Source: Brumimicrobium sp051745635 | GTDB taxonomy: Bacteria > Bacteroidota > Bacteroidia > Flavobacteriales_D > Crocinitomicaceae | NCBI GenBank assembly: GCA_051745635.1 | Contig: JBNJEH010000012.1 | Coordinates: forward strand, 1-57,580 | DNA: 57,580 bases | Reading direction: 5' to 3' | In this document: piece by piece, positions 7,936 to 16,500 of the stretch | Layout: each line of letters opens with the position of its first letter | Position numbering within the stretch: the stretch's first letter is position 1 | Notes under the pieces: generated by a model | Databases searched by the model: none | Seen by the model: only the letters and a program-made list of their open reading frames with translations | Told to the model about the DNA's origin: nothing | Position numbers and translations under genes: made by a program

Positions 7936-8569
7936 TTATAGGATCAAAAGTTGGGGACTAAGCATAAATATCAGTCAATCATAGAGATAAAAAGTTTTCA
8001 ACACTGGTGATTTTTCTTTTTGACATTATTGCTCACTTTGACCTTATTTACTTTTTTTATTACTCATATTGTTTTTTAGTAGTGATCATGAGCTCACTTT
8101 GCTCGGTTCATTACCAAAAAGAGCAAACACAGTTTACGAAGACGACAGACGAGACCGCAGAAGGCAGCACCGAAGTTAAACGATAGTGCTCGTTGAAGGG
8201 AGGTAGCAAAGTAACCCCGCGTCGCGAAAGCAGGACATATCTAGCGCCTGGAATATCCTGCTCTATTTCGGTGCTCTCGATACATCCCGATTTTCCGCTG
8301 CGCTTCTATCGGGACACTCGATCACCTTACTATGATGTTAGGCGATCGAGTGATGCTGATCGAAGTGAAACGAAGCATCAGCATCGTATCGAGATCCCGA
8401 AGTTTTCAGGTAGTGGGTACCCCGAACTGATTTTCCTATGCGCGTCACCCAACCTACTAAATTATATGCTGAGAATTGCGTTATTCCTCACCTAAATGAC
8501 AAATTGAAAAGAAAAAGGCTATTGCTTAGGTCTGGACACTCCCCCTCCAACTTTCGAGACTGCTCCTGA
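7936..8569. other. 634-bp intergenic region with inverted repeats
   Basis: No supported gene; an open frame at 8193-8495 is compositionally unlike neighbouring proteins. The stretch about 8310-8400 holds nested inverted repeats: CACTCGATC/GATCGAGTG and GATGCTGAT/ATCAGCATC. These could fold as an extended hairpin or act as a transcription end for the converging proline dehydrogenase and tex genes. Confidence 0.45.
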
Positions 8570-10678
8570 TCACACCCTCTTCAATCCAATCCGTTTCCGC
8601 GCTGCATCAATTTGAATCACTTCGACGGTCACGTGTTCATGTAATTTGATATGATCTGATGGATGTTCTACGTAACTATCTGCCAAATTCGATTTATGGA
8701 TTAGCCCATTTTCCTTAATCCCAATGTTTACAAAAGCGCCAAAGTCCGTCACGTTGGTCACGATGCCATTTAATGTTTTACCTACTGAAAGGTCCTCGAT
8801 CGACTTTACTGTACTGTCAAATTCCAGCACTTTGATCTGTTTTCGCGGATCCCGTCCCGGCTTTTTGAGCTCTTTGATCAGGTCGTTGAATAAAAAATCG
8901 TCGACGTAGGGAAAATTGCCCTTGTTCAGTCCGTCGAGAAGTGTTTTGTTGCCTACAAAATCACTCAGCTCCTCCCCTGCTTGTTTTGCCATTTTCCTGA
9001 CCACGGCGTACGATTCGGGATGCACTGCTGAATTGTCCAGCATGTTCTTCCCATCAGGAATGCGCAAAAATCCAGCACATTGTTCAAATGCCTTCTCACC
9101 CAATCGCGGAACTTTCTTCAATGCTGTTCGTGTTTTAAACGGTCCATTTTCTTTGCGGTAATCGACAATGCTTTTTGCTAACGATGAGCCTAAACCGGAG
9201 ACATACGCCAACAAATAAGAAGAAGCCGTATTGACATTGACGCCGACCTGATTCACGCAGGAAACCACTACCTCATCCAGGCTGTCTTTTAGTAATTGTT
9301 GATTGACTTCGTGTTGGTACTGCCCTACTCCAATAGACTTAGGGTCGAGCTTCACCAATTCAGCCAATGGATCCATCAATCGGCGTCCGATGGAAACAGC
9401 TCCGCGCACGGTCACATCGTATTGCGGAAATTCCTCGCGACCAATTTTGCTCGCACTGTAAATAGAAGCACCGTCTTCCGAAACGACAAAAACATTCACA
9501 TCGCGATCAAAATGAATTCGCTTGATCATGTATTCTGTTTCGCGGCTCGCCGTTCCGTTTCCAATCGCGATCGCATCAATTTTATGCGCCTGGACGAGCT
9601 GAAACAACTTGCTTTTCGCTCGGCCCGTTTCTTTCTGAGGCGCGTGCGGAAAGATGGTTGCATTCGTCAGTAAGTCACCCGATTCATCGATACAAACGAC
9701 CTTACAACCCGTTCGGTAACCCGGATCAATCGCCAAAATGCGCTTTTTCCCGAGGGGCGGTGCCAGCAAAAGTTGTCTGAGGTTGTCTGCGAACACTTTA
9801 ATCGCCGAAACATCCGCTTCTTTCTTTTTTTCGCTCAAAGCTTCATTCTCCATGGAAGGGTGAATCAACCGTTTATAGGCATCCGTGTAAGCCAATCGCA
9901 CTTCATCGGCCGCAGCATTGTTTCCTTTCACGAAAAATCGTTCGCAAAGGTCAAATACCCGTTCTTCATCCACGATCACTTTTGCTCTGAGCAGTCCTTC
10001 ATCTACCGCCCGGTGAATTGCCAAAAATCGATAAGACGGGCATTTCCTCAACAGTTGTTTAAAATTAAAGTAATCGTTGTATTTACTCGCTTCTTCTTTT
10101 TTTGTTCCAATGACCTTCGACTGCAAGGTTCCGTGCTGCTGATACATATTTCTGATCTTCGCACGCAAAACGGCATGCTCGTTCACCCATTCTGCAATGA
10201 TATAGCGCGCTCCCTGCAGGGCATCCTCAGCCGTTTTTACTTCACCTTTTACAAAGCGTTTTGCTGCACGAACAACATCCTGATTGTTCTGGGCCATGAT
10301 GATCTTTGCGAGTCCTTCCAGTCCTTTTTTACGGGCTTTTTCTGCGCGGGTCTGTCGTTTCTTTTTATACGGTAAATAAAGATCTTCCAGTACATGTTGG
10401 TCGAAAGTCGTTTTGATCTGCTTTTTCAATTCATCCGTCAACTGTCCCTGCTCTTCTATGGCTTTGAGAATAGTCTGCTGACGTTTTGTGGTTTGCTCAA
10501 ACTGTTCGTTCGCCTCCCGAATGGCACCGATTTGCACTTCATCGAGTCCTCCGGTTGCTTCTTTGCGGTAACGCGCAACAAATGGAATGGTGGCTCCTTC
10601 TGAGATCAATTTTAGCACAGCATTTACCTGCTGTTCGCGAATATCGAGTTGTTGATGAATATAGTGAGCTGCTGTCAT
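8570..10678 (-). CDS. tex: Tex family RNA-binding protein
   Basis: 702 residues. Domains in order: N-terminal helical Tex domain (about 1-190, with the typical Ala-Thr-Ile-Pro-Phe-Val-Ala-Arg-Tyr-Arg-Lys-Glu near 30-41), a YqgF/RNase H-like domain (about 305-440, starting at Ile-Leu-Ala-Ile-Asp-Pro-Gly), helix-hairpin-helix region (about 480-560), and a C-terminal S1 domain (about 630-700, with Gly-Ala-Phe-Val-Asn-Ile-Gly). Tex is a nucleic-acid-binding factor linked to transcription and RNA handling. Upstream on the minus strand TTTACTTTG resembles a -7 box. The gene stands alone. Confidence 0.96.
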   Translation of the reverse strand: MTAAHYIHQQLDIREQQVNAVLKLISEGATIPFVARYRKEATGGLDEVQIGAIREANEQFEQTTKRQQTILKAIEEQGQLTDELKKQIKTTFDQHVLEDLYLPYKKKRQTRAEKARKKGLEGLAKIIMAQNNQDVVRAAKRFVKGEVKTAEDALQGARYIIAEWVNEHAVLRAKIRNMYQQHGTLQSKVIGTKKEEASKYNDYFNFKQLLRKCPSYRFLAIHRAVDEGLLRAKVIVDEERVFDLCERFFVKGNNAAADEVRLAYTDAYKRLIHPSMENEALSEKKKEADVSAIKVFADNLRQLLLAPPLGKKRILAIDPGYRTGCKVVCIDESGDLLTNATIFPHAPQKETGRAKSKLFQLVQAHKIDAIAIGNGTASRETEYMIKRIHFDRDVNVFVVSEDGASIYSASKIGREEFPQYDVTVRGAVSIGRRLMDPLAELVKLDPKSIGVGQYQHEVNQQLLKDSLDEVVVSCVNQVGVNVNTASSYLLAYVSGLGSSLAKSIVDYRKENGPFKTRTALKKVPRLGEKAFEQCAGFLRIPDGKNMLDNSAVHPESYAVVRKMAKQAGEELSDFVGNKTLLDGLNKGNFPYVDDFLFNDLIKELKKPGRDPRKQIKVLEFDSTVKSIEDLSVGKTLNGIVTNVTDFGAFVNIGIKENGLIHKSNLADSYVEHPSDHIKLHEHVTVEVIQIDAARKRIGLKRV

Positions 10679-11252
10679 GTTTGTCTGTATTGGAAAACGA
10701 CAAAGTAAATAAAAAAGCGGGATAAATACAGAAAAGTTGACCGTATCGTTGGTAGCAATTAGTGCATTATTTCTTAGACCTCAATTCCTCATTCAGCTAT
10801 TCGTATATGATGGTTTCGTTTGCGGTGTGATAAGAGGTGTCGACAGTGTATTGAACCGCACTAATATTTAGAAGAAATGTTTAGTCTGAGGCGACGTAAG
10901 CAAGCTATCTCGTTTTCTTCGTACATGCTAATAAATGCATCGCTACGAACCAATAAAGATAAAAAAGCTTGCTATTTCCCAATGCAGCACCGCATTTTAA
11001 GGATAGTCCGATAAGAAGACTTTTTTCACTCCCATGCCCATTTATTTCCCTTCCAATAGTGTTCTGTCCCTCCACGTCTTATAGAGCGTCACCTCGTTGT
11101 AAACGCAAATCCTTGAATTTTTCCTTGCATGTTTTCTCATCCGGAAAATTCGTATAAAATCCTCATACCTTCGCAACGTTTGTGCAGAGCATTTGATGTA
11201 CAACCTAATATTTTTACGATCTATTGGGGAAAGTTGCGGTTATGCATTTTCT
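10679..11252. other. 574-bp intergenic region, nothing recognised
   Basis: Open frames here (10969-11157, 11129-11350) lack family resemblance and overlap the 3' end of the next lipoprotein gene antisense. No clear terminator or repeat is visible. It may contain decayed sequence linked to the duplicated region that follows. Confidence 0.35.
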
Positions 11253-11948
11253 TTAACCTTCTATTTCATATTTTTCCTTTATCCATTCAATTGGACTTTC
11301 GCTTTGTATGTAGCCGTCAATCATTTTGGGATACACTTCTGTATTTTTAGGATCACCTATTTTTACTTGCGAAAACAAAGCTAACCCGTCTAAATACTCT
11401 GAATAACAACCTGGACACAGTTCCTCAATAAAACGAATACGTTTCTTAAGCATTATTTTTTCTCCATTATCGAAAGTAGGAATTATGTATTGGTTTTTGT
11501 TTTCTAAGTCATGTTTTATATTTAACGCCTTCATTCTTTGTGGACTGTATATTCCCGAAATTAAAATATAAGGTATATCGTGTTTTTCTGCGAATTTCGG
11601 CACTTTAAAAGCAGAATCCGCACCACTGCAGTTTGGATAGTAAAAGACGATTAGTAAATCTTCTTCAATCGATTCCGTAATATTGTGAATATCCTCCGGT
11701 AAAACGAACTGAACTAACATATTCGTATCGGGCTCTTTAAAATACCTTATATCAAACTGGTTTTTCGCATAGTCTTTTTTGGTAACTATATACTCATCTT
11801 TAACCGGACTAAAATTTCTGATCTTTATATTATCCGAAAGATTATAGGTTACACATCCTGTTGAACAAATAAGAATTAATAGCAGGGGAACGATTTCCCC
11901 TGCTATCATAGAGTTATTTTTTTCTGTCAATCGCATTTTAGTAGTCAA
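11253..11948 (-). CDS. secreted lipoprotein, possibly thioredoxin-fold
   Basis: 231 residues. A hydrophobic stretch ends in Ile-Cys-Ser-Thr-Gly-Cys, a plausible lipobox, with the mature Cys near residue 32. Translation may start at the internal Met-5 (11936), which keeps basic residues before the hydrophobic core. The region near residues 100-125 (Leu-Leu-Ile-Val-Phe-Tyr-Tyr-Pro-Asn-Cys-Ser) resembles a strand and first active-site cysteine of a thioredoxin fold, but no C-x-x-C is present there. A later Cys-Pro-Gly-Cys lies near 182. It follows the lipoprotein gene 11973-12440 by 24 nt. The layout parallels the 12868-15047 gene set. Function unknown. Confidence 0.55.
   Translation of the reverse strand: MTTKMRLTEKNNSMIAGEIVPLLLILICSTGCVTYNLSDNIKIRNFSPVKDEYIVTKKDYAKNQFDIRYFKEPDTNMLVQFVLPEDIHNITESIEEDLLIVFYYPNCSGADSAFKVPKFAEKHDIPYILISGIYSPQRMKALNIKHDLENKNQYIIPTFDNGEKIMLKKRIRFIEELCPGCYSEYLDGLALFSQVKIGDPKNTEVYPKMIDGYIQSESPIEWIKEKYEIEG
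11881..11904 (-). other. strong hairpin inside the start of a lipoprotein gene
   Basis: A perfect 10-bp stem AGCAGGGGAA/TTCCCCTGCT with a 4-nt loop. It lies within the signal-peptide codons of the 11253-11948 gene and about 70 nt after the stop of the upstream lipoprotein gene. In the parallel locus a similar perfect 10-bp hairpin (14516-14540) lies between the genes. It may act as an attenuator or weak terminator between the two genes. Confidence 0.5.
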
Positions 11949-11972
11949 AATGTAAAATCATGTTTTTTAAGT

Positions 11973-12440
11973 CTATTTCTCGCAATCATCATCAGCGAAA
12001 TACTCTTCATCCTCAGAATAAATTGTGAGACACCGGTCTTCATGTTCCGCCAACCAGTCTTTTACGCACGTAGCAAAATCGGAACCACCCCCTTCACAAA
12101 CAATTTCAGGTTCGATTATATCGCCTACCTTTTCCGCAAGAGTAAAGGCGTATTCGTCACTATCGATGTTTTCCTTTTGGATGTAGAGCACCTTATCAGA
12201 AAAATTCGCATCTTCATTAAAATCTTGCATATCCATCAGTTCATCTTTCAAGTTTTCTTCCTGAACATACCAAGTTTCGTTATTTTTAGTTGAGGAATCT
12301 TCCCCCGACGTATTTTGTTTATCTTCTGTTACTTTCGACGCATTATTTGAAGAATCTTCAGTCATTTTCGCCTCTTTACTTTCACAGGAAAACAGCATTG
12401 CAGCAGTTATCATTAGACCGCAGAACATTGCTTTTTTCAT
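11973..12440 (-). CDS. small acidic lipoprotein, paralogue of 14556-15047
   Basis: 155 residues. The signal sequence Met-Lys-Lys-Ala-Met-Phe-Cys-Gly-Leu ends at lipobox Leu-Phe-Ser-Cys (Cys near 19). A low-complexity Ser/Thr/Asn/Glu linker (20-55) follows, then an acidic domain with cysteine pairs near 114, 124, 136 and the C-terminal Asp-Asp-Cys-Glu-Lys. The N-terminal 20 residues and the 90-bp leader are closely related to those of 14556-15047, while the mature parts differ. This pattern, common signal and different payload, is seen in families of small secreted Bacteroidota proteins. Function unknown. Confidence 0.65.
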   Translation of the reverse strand: MKKAMFCGLMITAAMLFSCESKEAKMTEDSSNNASKVTEDKQNTSGEDSSTKNNETWYVQEENLKDELMDMQDFNEDANFSDKVLYIQKENIDSDEYAFTLAEKVGDIIEPEIVCEGGGSDFATCVKDWLAEHEDRCLTIYSEDEEYFADDDCEK

Positions 12441-12530
12441 AATTATTCAATTTTAATTTAAGTTATTAAGCCGATTATTCGACTTAAGTGGTTCAATAGA
12501 AATCTAATAAGACCTTTTCATCAATCGAAC
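12440..12530 (-). repeat. duplicated leader of a lipoprotein gene, copy 1
   Basis: 91 bp upstream of the 12440 start are almost identical to 15047-15138. Both contain a near-palindrome around TTAAG-CCGA...TCG-ACTTAA (minus strand CTTAAGTCGA...TCGGCTTAA), likely part of the 5' untranslated leader or operator. The conservation implies shared control of the two lipoprotein genes. The rest of the 12531-12746 gap holds no recognised feature. Confidence 0.7.
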
Positions 12531-12746
12531 TTGCCAATGTTAAAAAAAATTACACAGCGCACCAAGCCTAAACTTAACATATTTATCCTTTCATAAACTT
12601 TCCAAATCATTCCATTGAAAAGCTCTGAAACCGACAAACACGCGCCACAAAGGATTTTTTACTCTATCAAATTGTATTTTACTCAAATCTAATTGCGCCA
12701 GCCGTGATCCACCATCCAACTACTTATTTTCTTTCCCGACATTTCC

Positions 12747-12849
12747 CTACCTTTATAGCTCAAAACGAACGAAAATGACCGACAACAATTGCTTCAAAAA
12801 CCTCAACGTTATTGACCTTTCTACGGTGTTGGTTGGGCGTTTTTTCTAA
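12747..12849 (+). pseudogene. truncated duplicate of the caiB 5' end
   Basis: Bases 12747-12832 match 15390-15475, the promoter-proximal region and first 19 codons of the CoA-transferase gene, with one mismatch seen (Glu to Lys codon change). After 12832 the match ends abruptly and the frame runs only to a stop at 12847-12849, giving a 24-residue dead fragment. It stands the same way relative to the upstream lipoprotein leader as the intact gene does. It is therefore a joint of a duplication, or of an insertion carrying a second lipoprotein locus. Confidence 0.85.
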
Positions 12850-12867
12850 GGGTTGTTGTTTTCAACA

Positions 12868-13350
12868 TCAGTAATCTTCTGTGTAACTGTTGCCCTTAAA
12901 AAATTCAAATTGACGTCCCAATTGTTCTTCATCGAGTTCAACGATGGTATCGACCTCGTTATTTTTCAGGTAAATCACTGACGATGTTTCTATTACATCA
13001 TTTTTCACAAAAAAACGATCATAATCAAATATAATATTTTGCGCCTCATTTTTCTGATAGTAGGAAATATCAACTATCCGACCCGAAGCATTTACAATGC
13101 ATAAAGAATGCTCATCCAGTTCCTTTTCAATAAAATTAGAAAACGAACGGTTACAGTTCACACAACCCCGCTCGGTCAATATAAACACACGATCATATCG
13201 GTCAACTTCTTCAATAGCTAAACTATCATCCAAAATCTTAGAAATAATTTGTGATTCTGTAAATTCCTGATGATCGAACTCACAACTAAAGATCGAAATC
13301 AAAAATATCGAAAGTATACACTTTCTCTTTACTGCGTTTATTCTTTTCAT
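12868..13350 (-). CDS. lipoprotein with a C-x-x-C thiol motif
   Basis: 160 residues. A basic start and hydrophobic core end at Ser-Ile-Phe-Ser-Cys (Cys near 23), a lipobox. Near residues 62-65, Gly-Cys-Val-Asn-Cys after a hydrophobic strand suggests a thioredoxin-like redox site. Its start overlaps the 3' end of the DUF4221-like gene by 65 nt, and no later methionine precedes the lipobox, so the overlap appears real. Probably the last gene of the operon 15047-12868. It could be a periplasm-facing thiol protein; substrate unknown. Confidence 0.6.
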   Translation of the reverse strand: MKRINAVKRKCILSIFLISIFSCEFDHQEFTESQIISKILDDSLAIEEVDRYDRVFILTERGCVNCNRSFSNFIEKELDEHSLCIVNASGRIVDISYYQKNEAQNIIFDYDRFFVKNDVIETSSVIYLKNNEVDTIVELDEEQLGRQFEFFKGNSYTEDY

Positions 13351-14503
13351 GTTGTTGCTTCTCTCTTTTTCGAATCATTAATCCACGTGGCGTTAATTTA
13401 GTAAACCCCATACTGTATTCATCGTGTTCAAAAGCTTCTTCATAGACCTTTTTAAAATCTTTATTATACACGATAAGCGACCACGCTCTTGCAGCGCCAT
13501 AAACAGAAGATGAACGATTTTTCTGTTCGTGAAAAACCAAAACGTACAAAAGCTCCCGAAGGTCATCGTAGAATATGCGGTTAATTTGACCATTGAAAGA
13601 GCCGCGCTGCTTTAATAATGCTTGGCTATTCTCCATATTCTCGGGCGTAATTTTAAATGGACTTCCTCCAATATCTGTATGATCGGATTGGATTGAAATG
13701 TTATTTAGACGTTTATGATTAATGCGATCGTAAACAAATACGTTATCTGAATACCATGAAGCTAAAAAAACATATTGCTTCGAAACGTAATAATAGGTAA
13801 ACTCAAAAGTAAAATCATCATTATTAGAGTACTCCTCACGCACATTCTCAAAAATGGGATTATACTTTGCTGATTGTTCGCTCCTTTTTTTATCAAAACA
13901 AACCTCTACAATTACGGGAGAATTTAGCTCAACGTTATAGTACTTCTTAATTCTTTCTATTCTTTTTTCTAAATCAAATTCATTTTTAATGGATAATTCG
14001 TTTCTGAAATAGAAACAATTTGAATTTGAGCCAAAACCTGAGTAGATACTAGAACCGTACTCATTGATCCAATTAGAGTCAAAATTTTTCATCAGAATAA
14101 AATCTCGTACTTTCCCGGTACTATCCAGCTCATAAAGGTTCTTAGAATTTTTCTCTATTACGAATATAGTGTCTCTATGCTCAACGGTAACATCTTCAAT
14201 TCGAATATTAGAATCCACTAAAGAGTCCAAATTCACGGAAAACTGGAACTGTCCATCCAAATCATAAAAACTCATTTTTTTGGAAGTAACAAAATTAGAA
14301 AAATAGACATAGTTTGCTCCCGTTTTGTGATCAGTATAAGTGTGGCTCGTCTTGTGAATAGGTTTGAAATCTAAATGAAAAGACTGCTCTGTAATCGAAT
14401 AAGGTTTTTCGGATAACTCAGTCAAAGAATTTTCAGCAGGTTGAGTACAGGAAAACAAGATTGCCAATTGCGCAACAAAAAGTACTTTTAGTGTATTACT
14501 CAT
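13286..14503 (-). CDS. DUF4221-like / beta-propeller lipoprotein
   Basis: 405 residues from the Met at 14503. A longer frame to 14569 is rejected because it would run through the terminator hairpin at 14516-14540. The signal sequence ends at Leu-Phe-Ser-Cys (lipobox). The body has repeated short beta-strand segments with the spacing of a propeller (for example Tyr-Val-Tyr-Phe-Ser-Asn, Val-Phe-Val-Tyr-Asp-Arg, Tyr-Val-Leu-Val-Phe-His). It resembles Bacteroidota DUF4221/6-bladed-propeller lipoproteins, usually found beside small secreted peptides as here. Assignment to DUF4221 is by general resemblance only. Confidence 0.6.
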   Translation of the reverse strand: MSNTLKVLFVAQLAILFSCTQPAENSLTELSEKPYSITEQSFHLDFKPIHKTSHTYTDHKTGANYVYFSNFVTSKKMSFYDLDGQFQFSVNLDSLVDSNIRIEDVTVEHRDTIFVIEKNSKNLYELDSTGKVRDFILMKNFDSNWINEYGSSIYSGFGSNSNCFYFRNELSIKNEFDLEKRIERIKKYYNVELNSPVIVEVCFDKKRSEQSAKYNPIFENVREEYSNNDDFTFEFTYYYVSKQYVFLASWYSDNVFVYDRINHKRLNNISIQSDHTDIGGSPFKITPENMENSQALLKQRGSFNGQINRIFYDDLRELLYVLVFHEQKNRSSSVYGAARAWSLIVYNKDFKKVYEEAFEHDEYSMGFTKLTPRGLMIRKREKQQHEKNKRSKEKVYTFDIFDFDL

Positions 14504-14510
14504 AATCTTA

Positions 14511-14540
14511 TAAAAGGTGGCAACTAAAGCAGTTGCCACC
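14511..14540 (-). terminator. hairpin between lipoprotein and propeller genes
   Basis: A perfect 10-bp stem GGTGGCAACT/AGTTGCCACC with a 5-nt loop. On the minus strand it is followed by TTTTATAAG. It starts 15 nt after the stop of 14556-15047 and ends before the 14503 start. It probably attenuates read-through, so the first lipoprotein would be made in excess over the downstream genes. Confidence 0.65.
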
Positions 14541-14555
14541 GTAAGGTTAAAAAAT

Positions 14556-15047
14556 TTATTTCTCTCCAACAGGTTTTACAACTTCTAAACTTTCTGCACT
14601 GTTGAATAAGAAGTAGATTCTACTATCTGCAGTTAGCTCTCCACGTGTCGAAGGTGTGTAAACTCCATCGATAACGTTTTCAACCACATCTGTTCCAAAC
14701 AAATCATTTAACAATGACTCGTTGTTCTGGAAACTTGAGATGATGACTTCTCTATCTTCTGTATTGACATCATCAATAACATCACCCAAATCATCTCCTG
14801 TTGAAGGAGTAATGACAACCTCAGGATAGCAACTCCCACCTGACTTATGGCATCCGTAATCTTCACCGTCAACGCCATCAGGATCGCCATTATCGTACCA
14901 TATTTTAAGATCGGCCGCTTTTTTTTCAACAGTTGCAACCGTGGAATCTTGCTTCGATTTGTCATCTTTAACATTAACCTCTTCCTTTTCACAGGAAATC
15001 ATCATTGCAGCAATTACCATTAAGCTGCTTAACATTACTTTTTTCAT
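14556..15047 (-). CDS. small lipoprotein, paralogue of 11973-12440
   Basis: 163 residues. The signal sequence closely resembles that of 11973-12440 and ends at Met-Ile-Ser-Cys (Cys near 19). It is followed by a Lys/Asp/Glu-rich linker, a short Cys-containing segment (Tyr-Gly-Cys-His-Lys-Ser-Gly-Gly-Ser-Cys near 68-77), then an acidic region rich in Asp-Val. The leader upstream is the second copy of the duplicated 90-bp element. It is the first gene of a likely operon with the propeller and thiol lipoprotein genes, separated from them by a hairpin. Function unknown. Confidence 0.65.
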   Translation of the reverse strand: MKKVMLSSLMVIAAMMISCEKEEVNVKDDKSKQDSTVATVEKKAADLKIWYDNGDPDGVDGEDYGCHKSGGSCYPEVVITPSTGDDLGDVIDDVNTEDREVIISSFQNNESLLNDLFGTDVVENVIDGVYTPSTRGELTADSRIYFLFNSAESLEVVKPVGEK

Positions 15048-15138
15048 AATTATTCAATTTTAATTTAAGTTATTAAGCCGAATTTTTCGACTTAAGTGGT
15101 TCAATAGATACTCAATAAGGCCTCATTATCAATCGAAC
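15047..15138 (-). repeat. duplicated leader of a lipoprotein gene, copy 2
   Basis: Near-identical partner of 12440-12530, at the same place relative to the start codon. See that entry. The remaining gap 15139-15417 contains a long A-run at 15151-15163 and the hairpin at 15331-15368. Confidence 0.7.
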
Positions 15139-15330
15139 ACTGCAAGACTAAAAAAAAAAAAATGGCTGACCAAGTCTGACTATTTTATTTTTTAAAATTC
15201 CAAATTTTTAACATTTTTTGTACTAATTCTGTTAATAAATACCAAGCAGTTTTTGGTTCAAAAAGCGATCTCGGCTATTTAAAAATCAAAGTGATAACAT
15301 CAAGAGCGCACGAACACCTGGCTATTCTTT

Positions 15331-15368
15331 ACACAGTAGGGGCGTATAGCCATACACCCCTACTGTGT
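15331..15368. repeat. 38-nt near-perfect hairpin upstream of caiB
   Basis: ACACAGTAGGGGCGTAT pairs with ATACACCCCTACTGTGT around the loop AGCC, 16 of 17 positions matching. It lies 50 bp before the caiB start. It has no T-run after it on the plus strand and no counterpart in the duplicated region at 12531-12746. It may be a REP-like extragenic palindrome. Confidence 0.6.
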
Positions 15369-15417
15369 CGTATTTTCTTCTGTAAATAACTACCTTTATA
15401 GCTCAAAACGAACGAAA

Positions 15418-16500
15418 ATGACCGACAACAATTGCTTCGAAAACCTCAACGTTATTGACCTTTCTACGGTGTTGGCCGGACCCTCAGTGGGGTCTTTTTT
15501 CGCCGAACTCGGTGCCCGCGTGGTAAAAATCGAACACCCCGAACACCCCGATGTCACGCGCTCCTGGAAACTGGAAAACGAGCCTTCCGACGCCCCCGTT
15601 TCTGCTTATTTCTCCAGTATCAATTACGGAAAAAAGTACTTGCCGCTGGATTTAAAAAAACCGGAACATCGACAACAATTCGTTGAACTAACAGCCGCGG
15701 CAGATGTGGTATTGATGAATTTTAAAAAAGGAGATCAGGAAAAGCTTGATATTACCGATGAAATGCTCCGCCAGCACAATCGACAACTCATTATCGGCAA
15801 AATAAGTGGTTTTGGCGATAACAGCGACCGCGTGGCTTACGACCTTATCTTACAAGCCGAATCGGGCATCATGTCCATGAACGGAACGCCGGAAAGCGGT
15901 CCTGTAAAAATGCCCATCGCACTCATTGACGTGCTGGCAGCCCATCACCTCAAGGAAGGTTTACTCATTGAACTCCTGCAAAAAGAACGACTCCAGATGA
16001 ACTATACCGGTAAAAGTATCAGTGTTTCGCTCTACGATGCAGCTGTGTCTTCGCTGGTCAATCAGGCTTCAAACTATTTAATGACGGGAAAAGTCCCGGA
16101 ACGCATCGGTTCGCTGCATCCGAATATAGCGCCTTACGGAGAACTTTTTCAGACAAAAGATGGCAAAACAATCACTTTCGCCATTGGCAGCAATCGCCAT
16201 TTTGAAAAACTGTGTCGTCATCTCAACCTGGAAAATTTAACGGAGGAAGTACGTTTTAACAGCGTTCAGCAGCGCGTAGAAAACCGCCAGGAGCTTTTTG
16301 AATTGCTGAAACCTGAAGTCAAAAAACACGAAGGCTCACAACTACTGCAGGCGCTGCACGAGCAATATGTACCGTGCGGTGAGGTCAAAGATTTACATGC
16401 TGTTTTTAGTCAGCGCGACGCCCAACAACTCGTTCGCACCGAGAATATAGCGGGAATCGATACACAGCGGGTCGCATCGTGGATTGTCCGCAGATATTAA
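15418..16500 (+). CDS. CaiB/BaiF-type (class III) CoA transferase
   Basis: 360 residues. N-terminal motif Ile-Asp-Leu-Ser-x-Val-Leu-Ala-Gly-Pro near 14-23, Glu-Leu-Gly-Ala-Arg-Val-Val-Lys-Ile-Glu-His-Pro near 31-42 and Asp-Leu-Lys near 81-83 are family signatures of formyl-CoA transferase-like enzymes. The catalytic Asp is probably in Ala-Leu-Ile-Asp near 169. These enzymes move CoA between carboxylates; the substrate cannot be told. 360 residues is slightly short of the usual 380-400. The gene ends with a 4-nt tail-to-tail overlap with the thioredoxin gene. Its first 86 promoter and coding bases are duplicated at 12747-12832. Confidence 0.88.
   Translation: MTDNNCFENLNVIDLSTVLAGPSVGSFFAELGARVVKIEHPEHPDVTRSWKLENEPSDAPVSAYFSSINYGKKYLPLDLKKPEHRQQFVELTAAADVVLMNFKKGDQEKLDITDEMLRQHNRQLIIGKISGFGDNSDRVAYDLILQAESGIMSMNGTPESGPVKMPIALIDVLAAHHLKEGLLIELLQKERLQMNYTGKSISVSLYDAAVSSLVNQASNYLMTGKVPERIGSLHPNIAPYGELFQTKDGKTITFAIGSNRHFEKLCRHLNLENLTEEVRFNSVQQRVENRQELFELLKPEVKKHEGSQLLQALHEQYVPCGEVKDLHAVFSQRDAQQLVRTENIAGIDTQRVASWIVRRY

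Noticed and set aside
8193..8495. Plus-strand 100-residue frame between proline dehydrogenase and tex
   Set aside because: It is made from inverted-repeat sequence and its Arg/Ser-rich composition is unlike neighbouring proteins.
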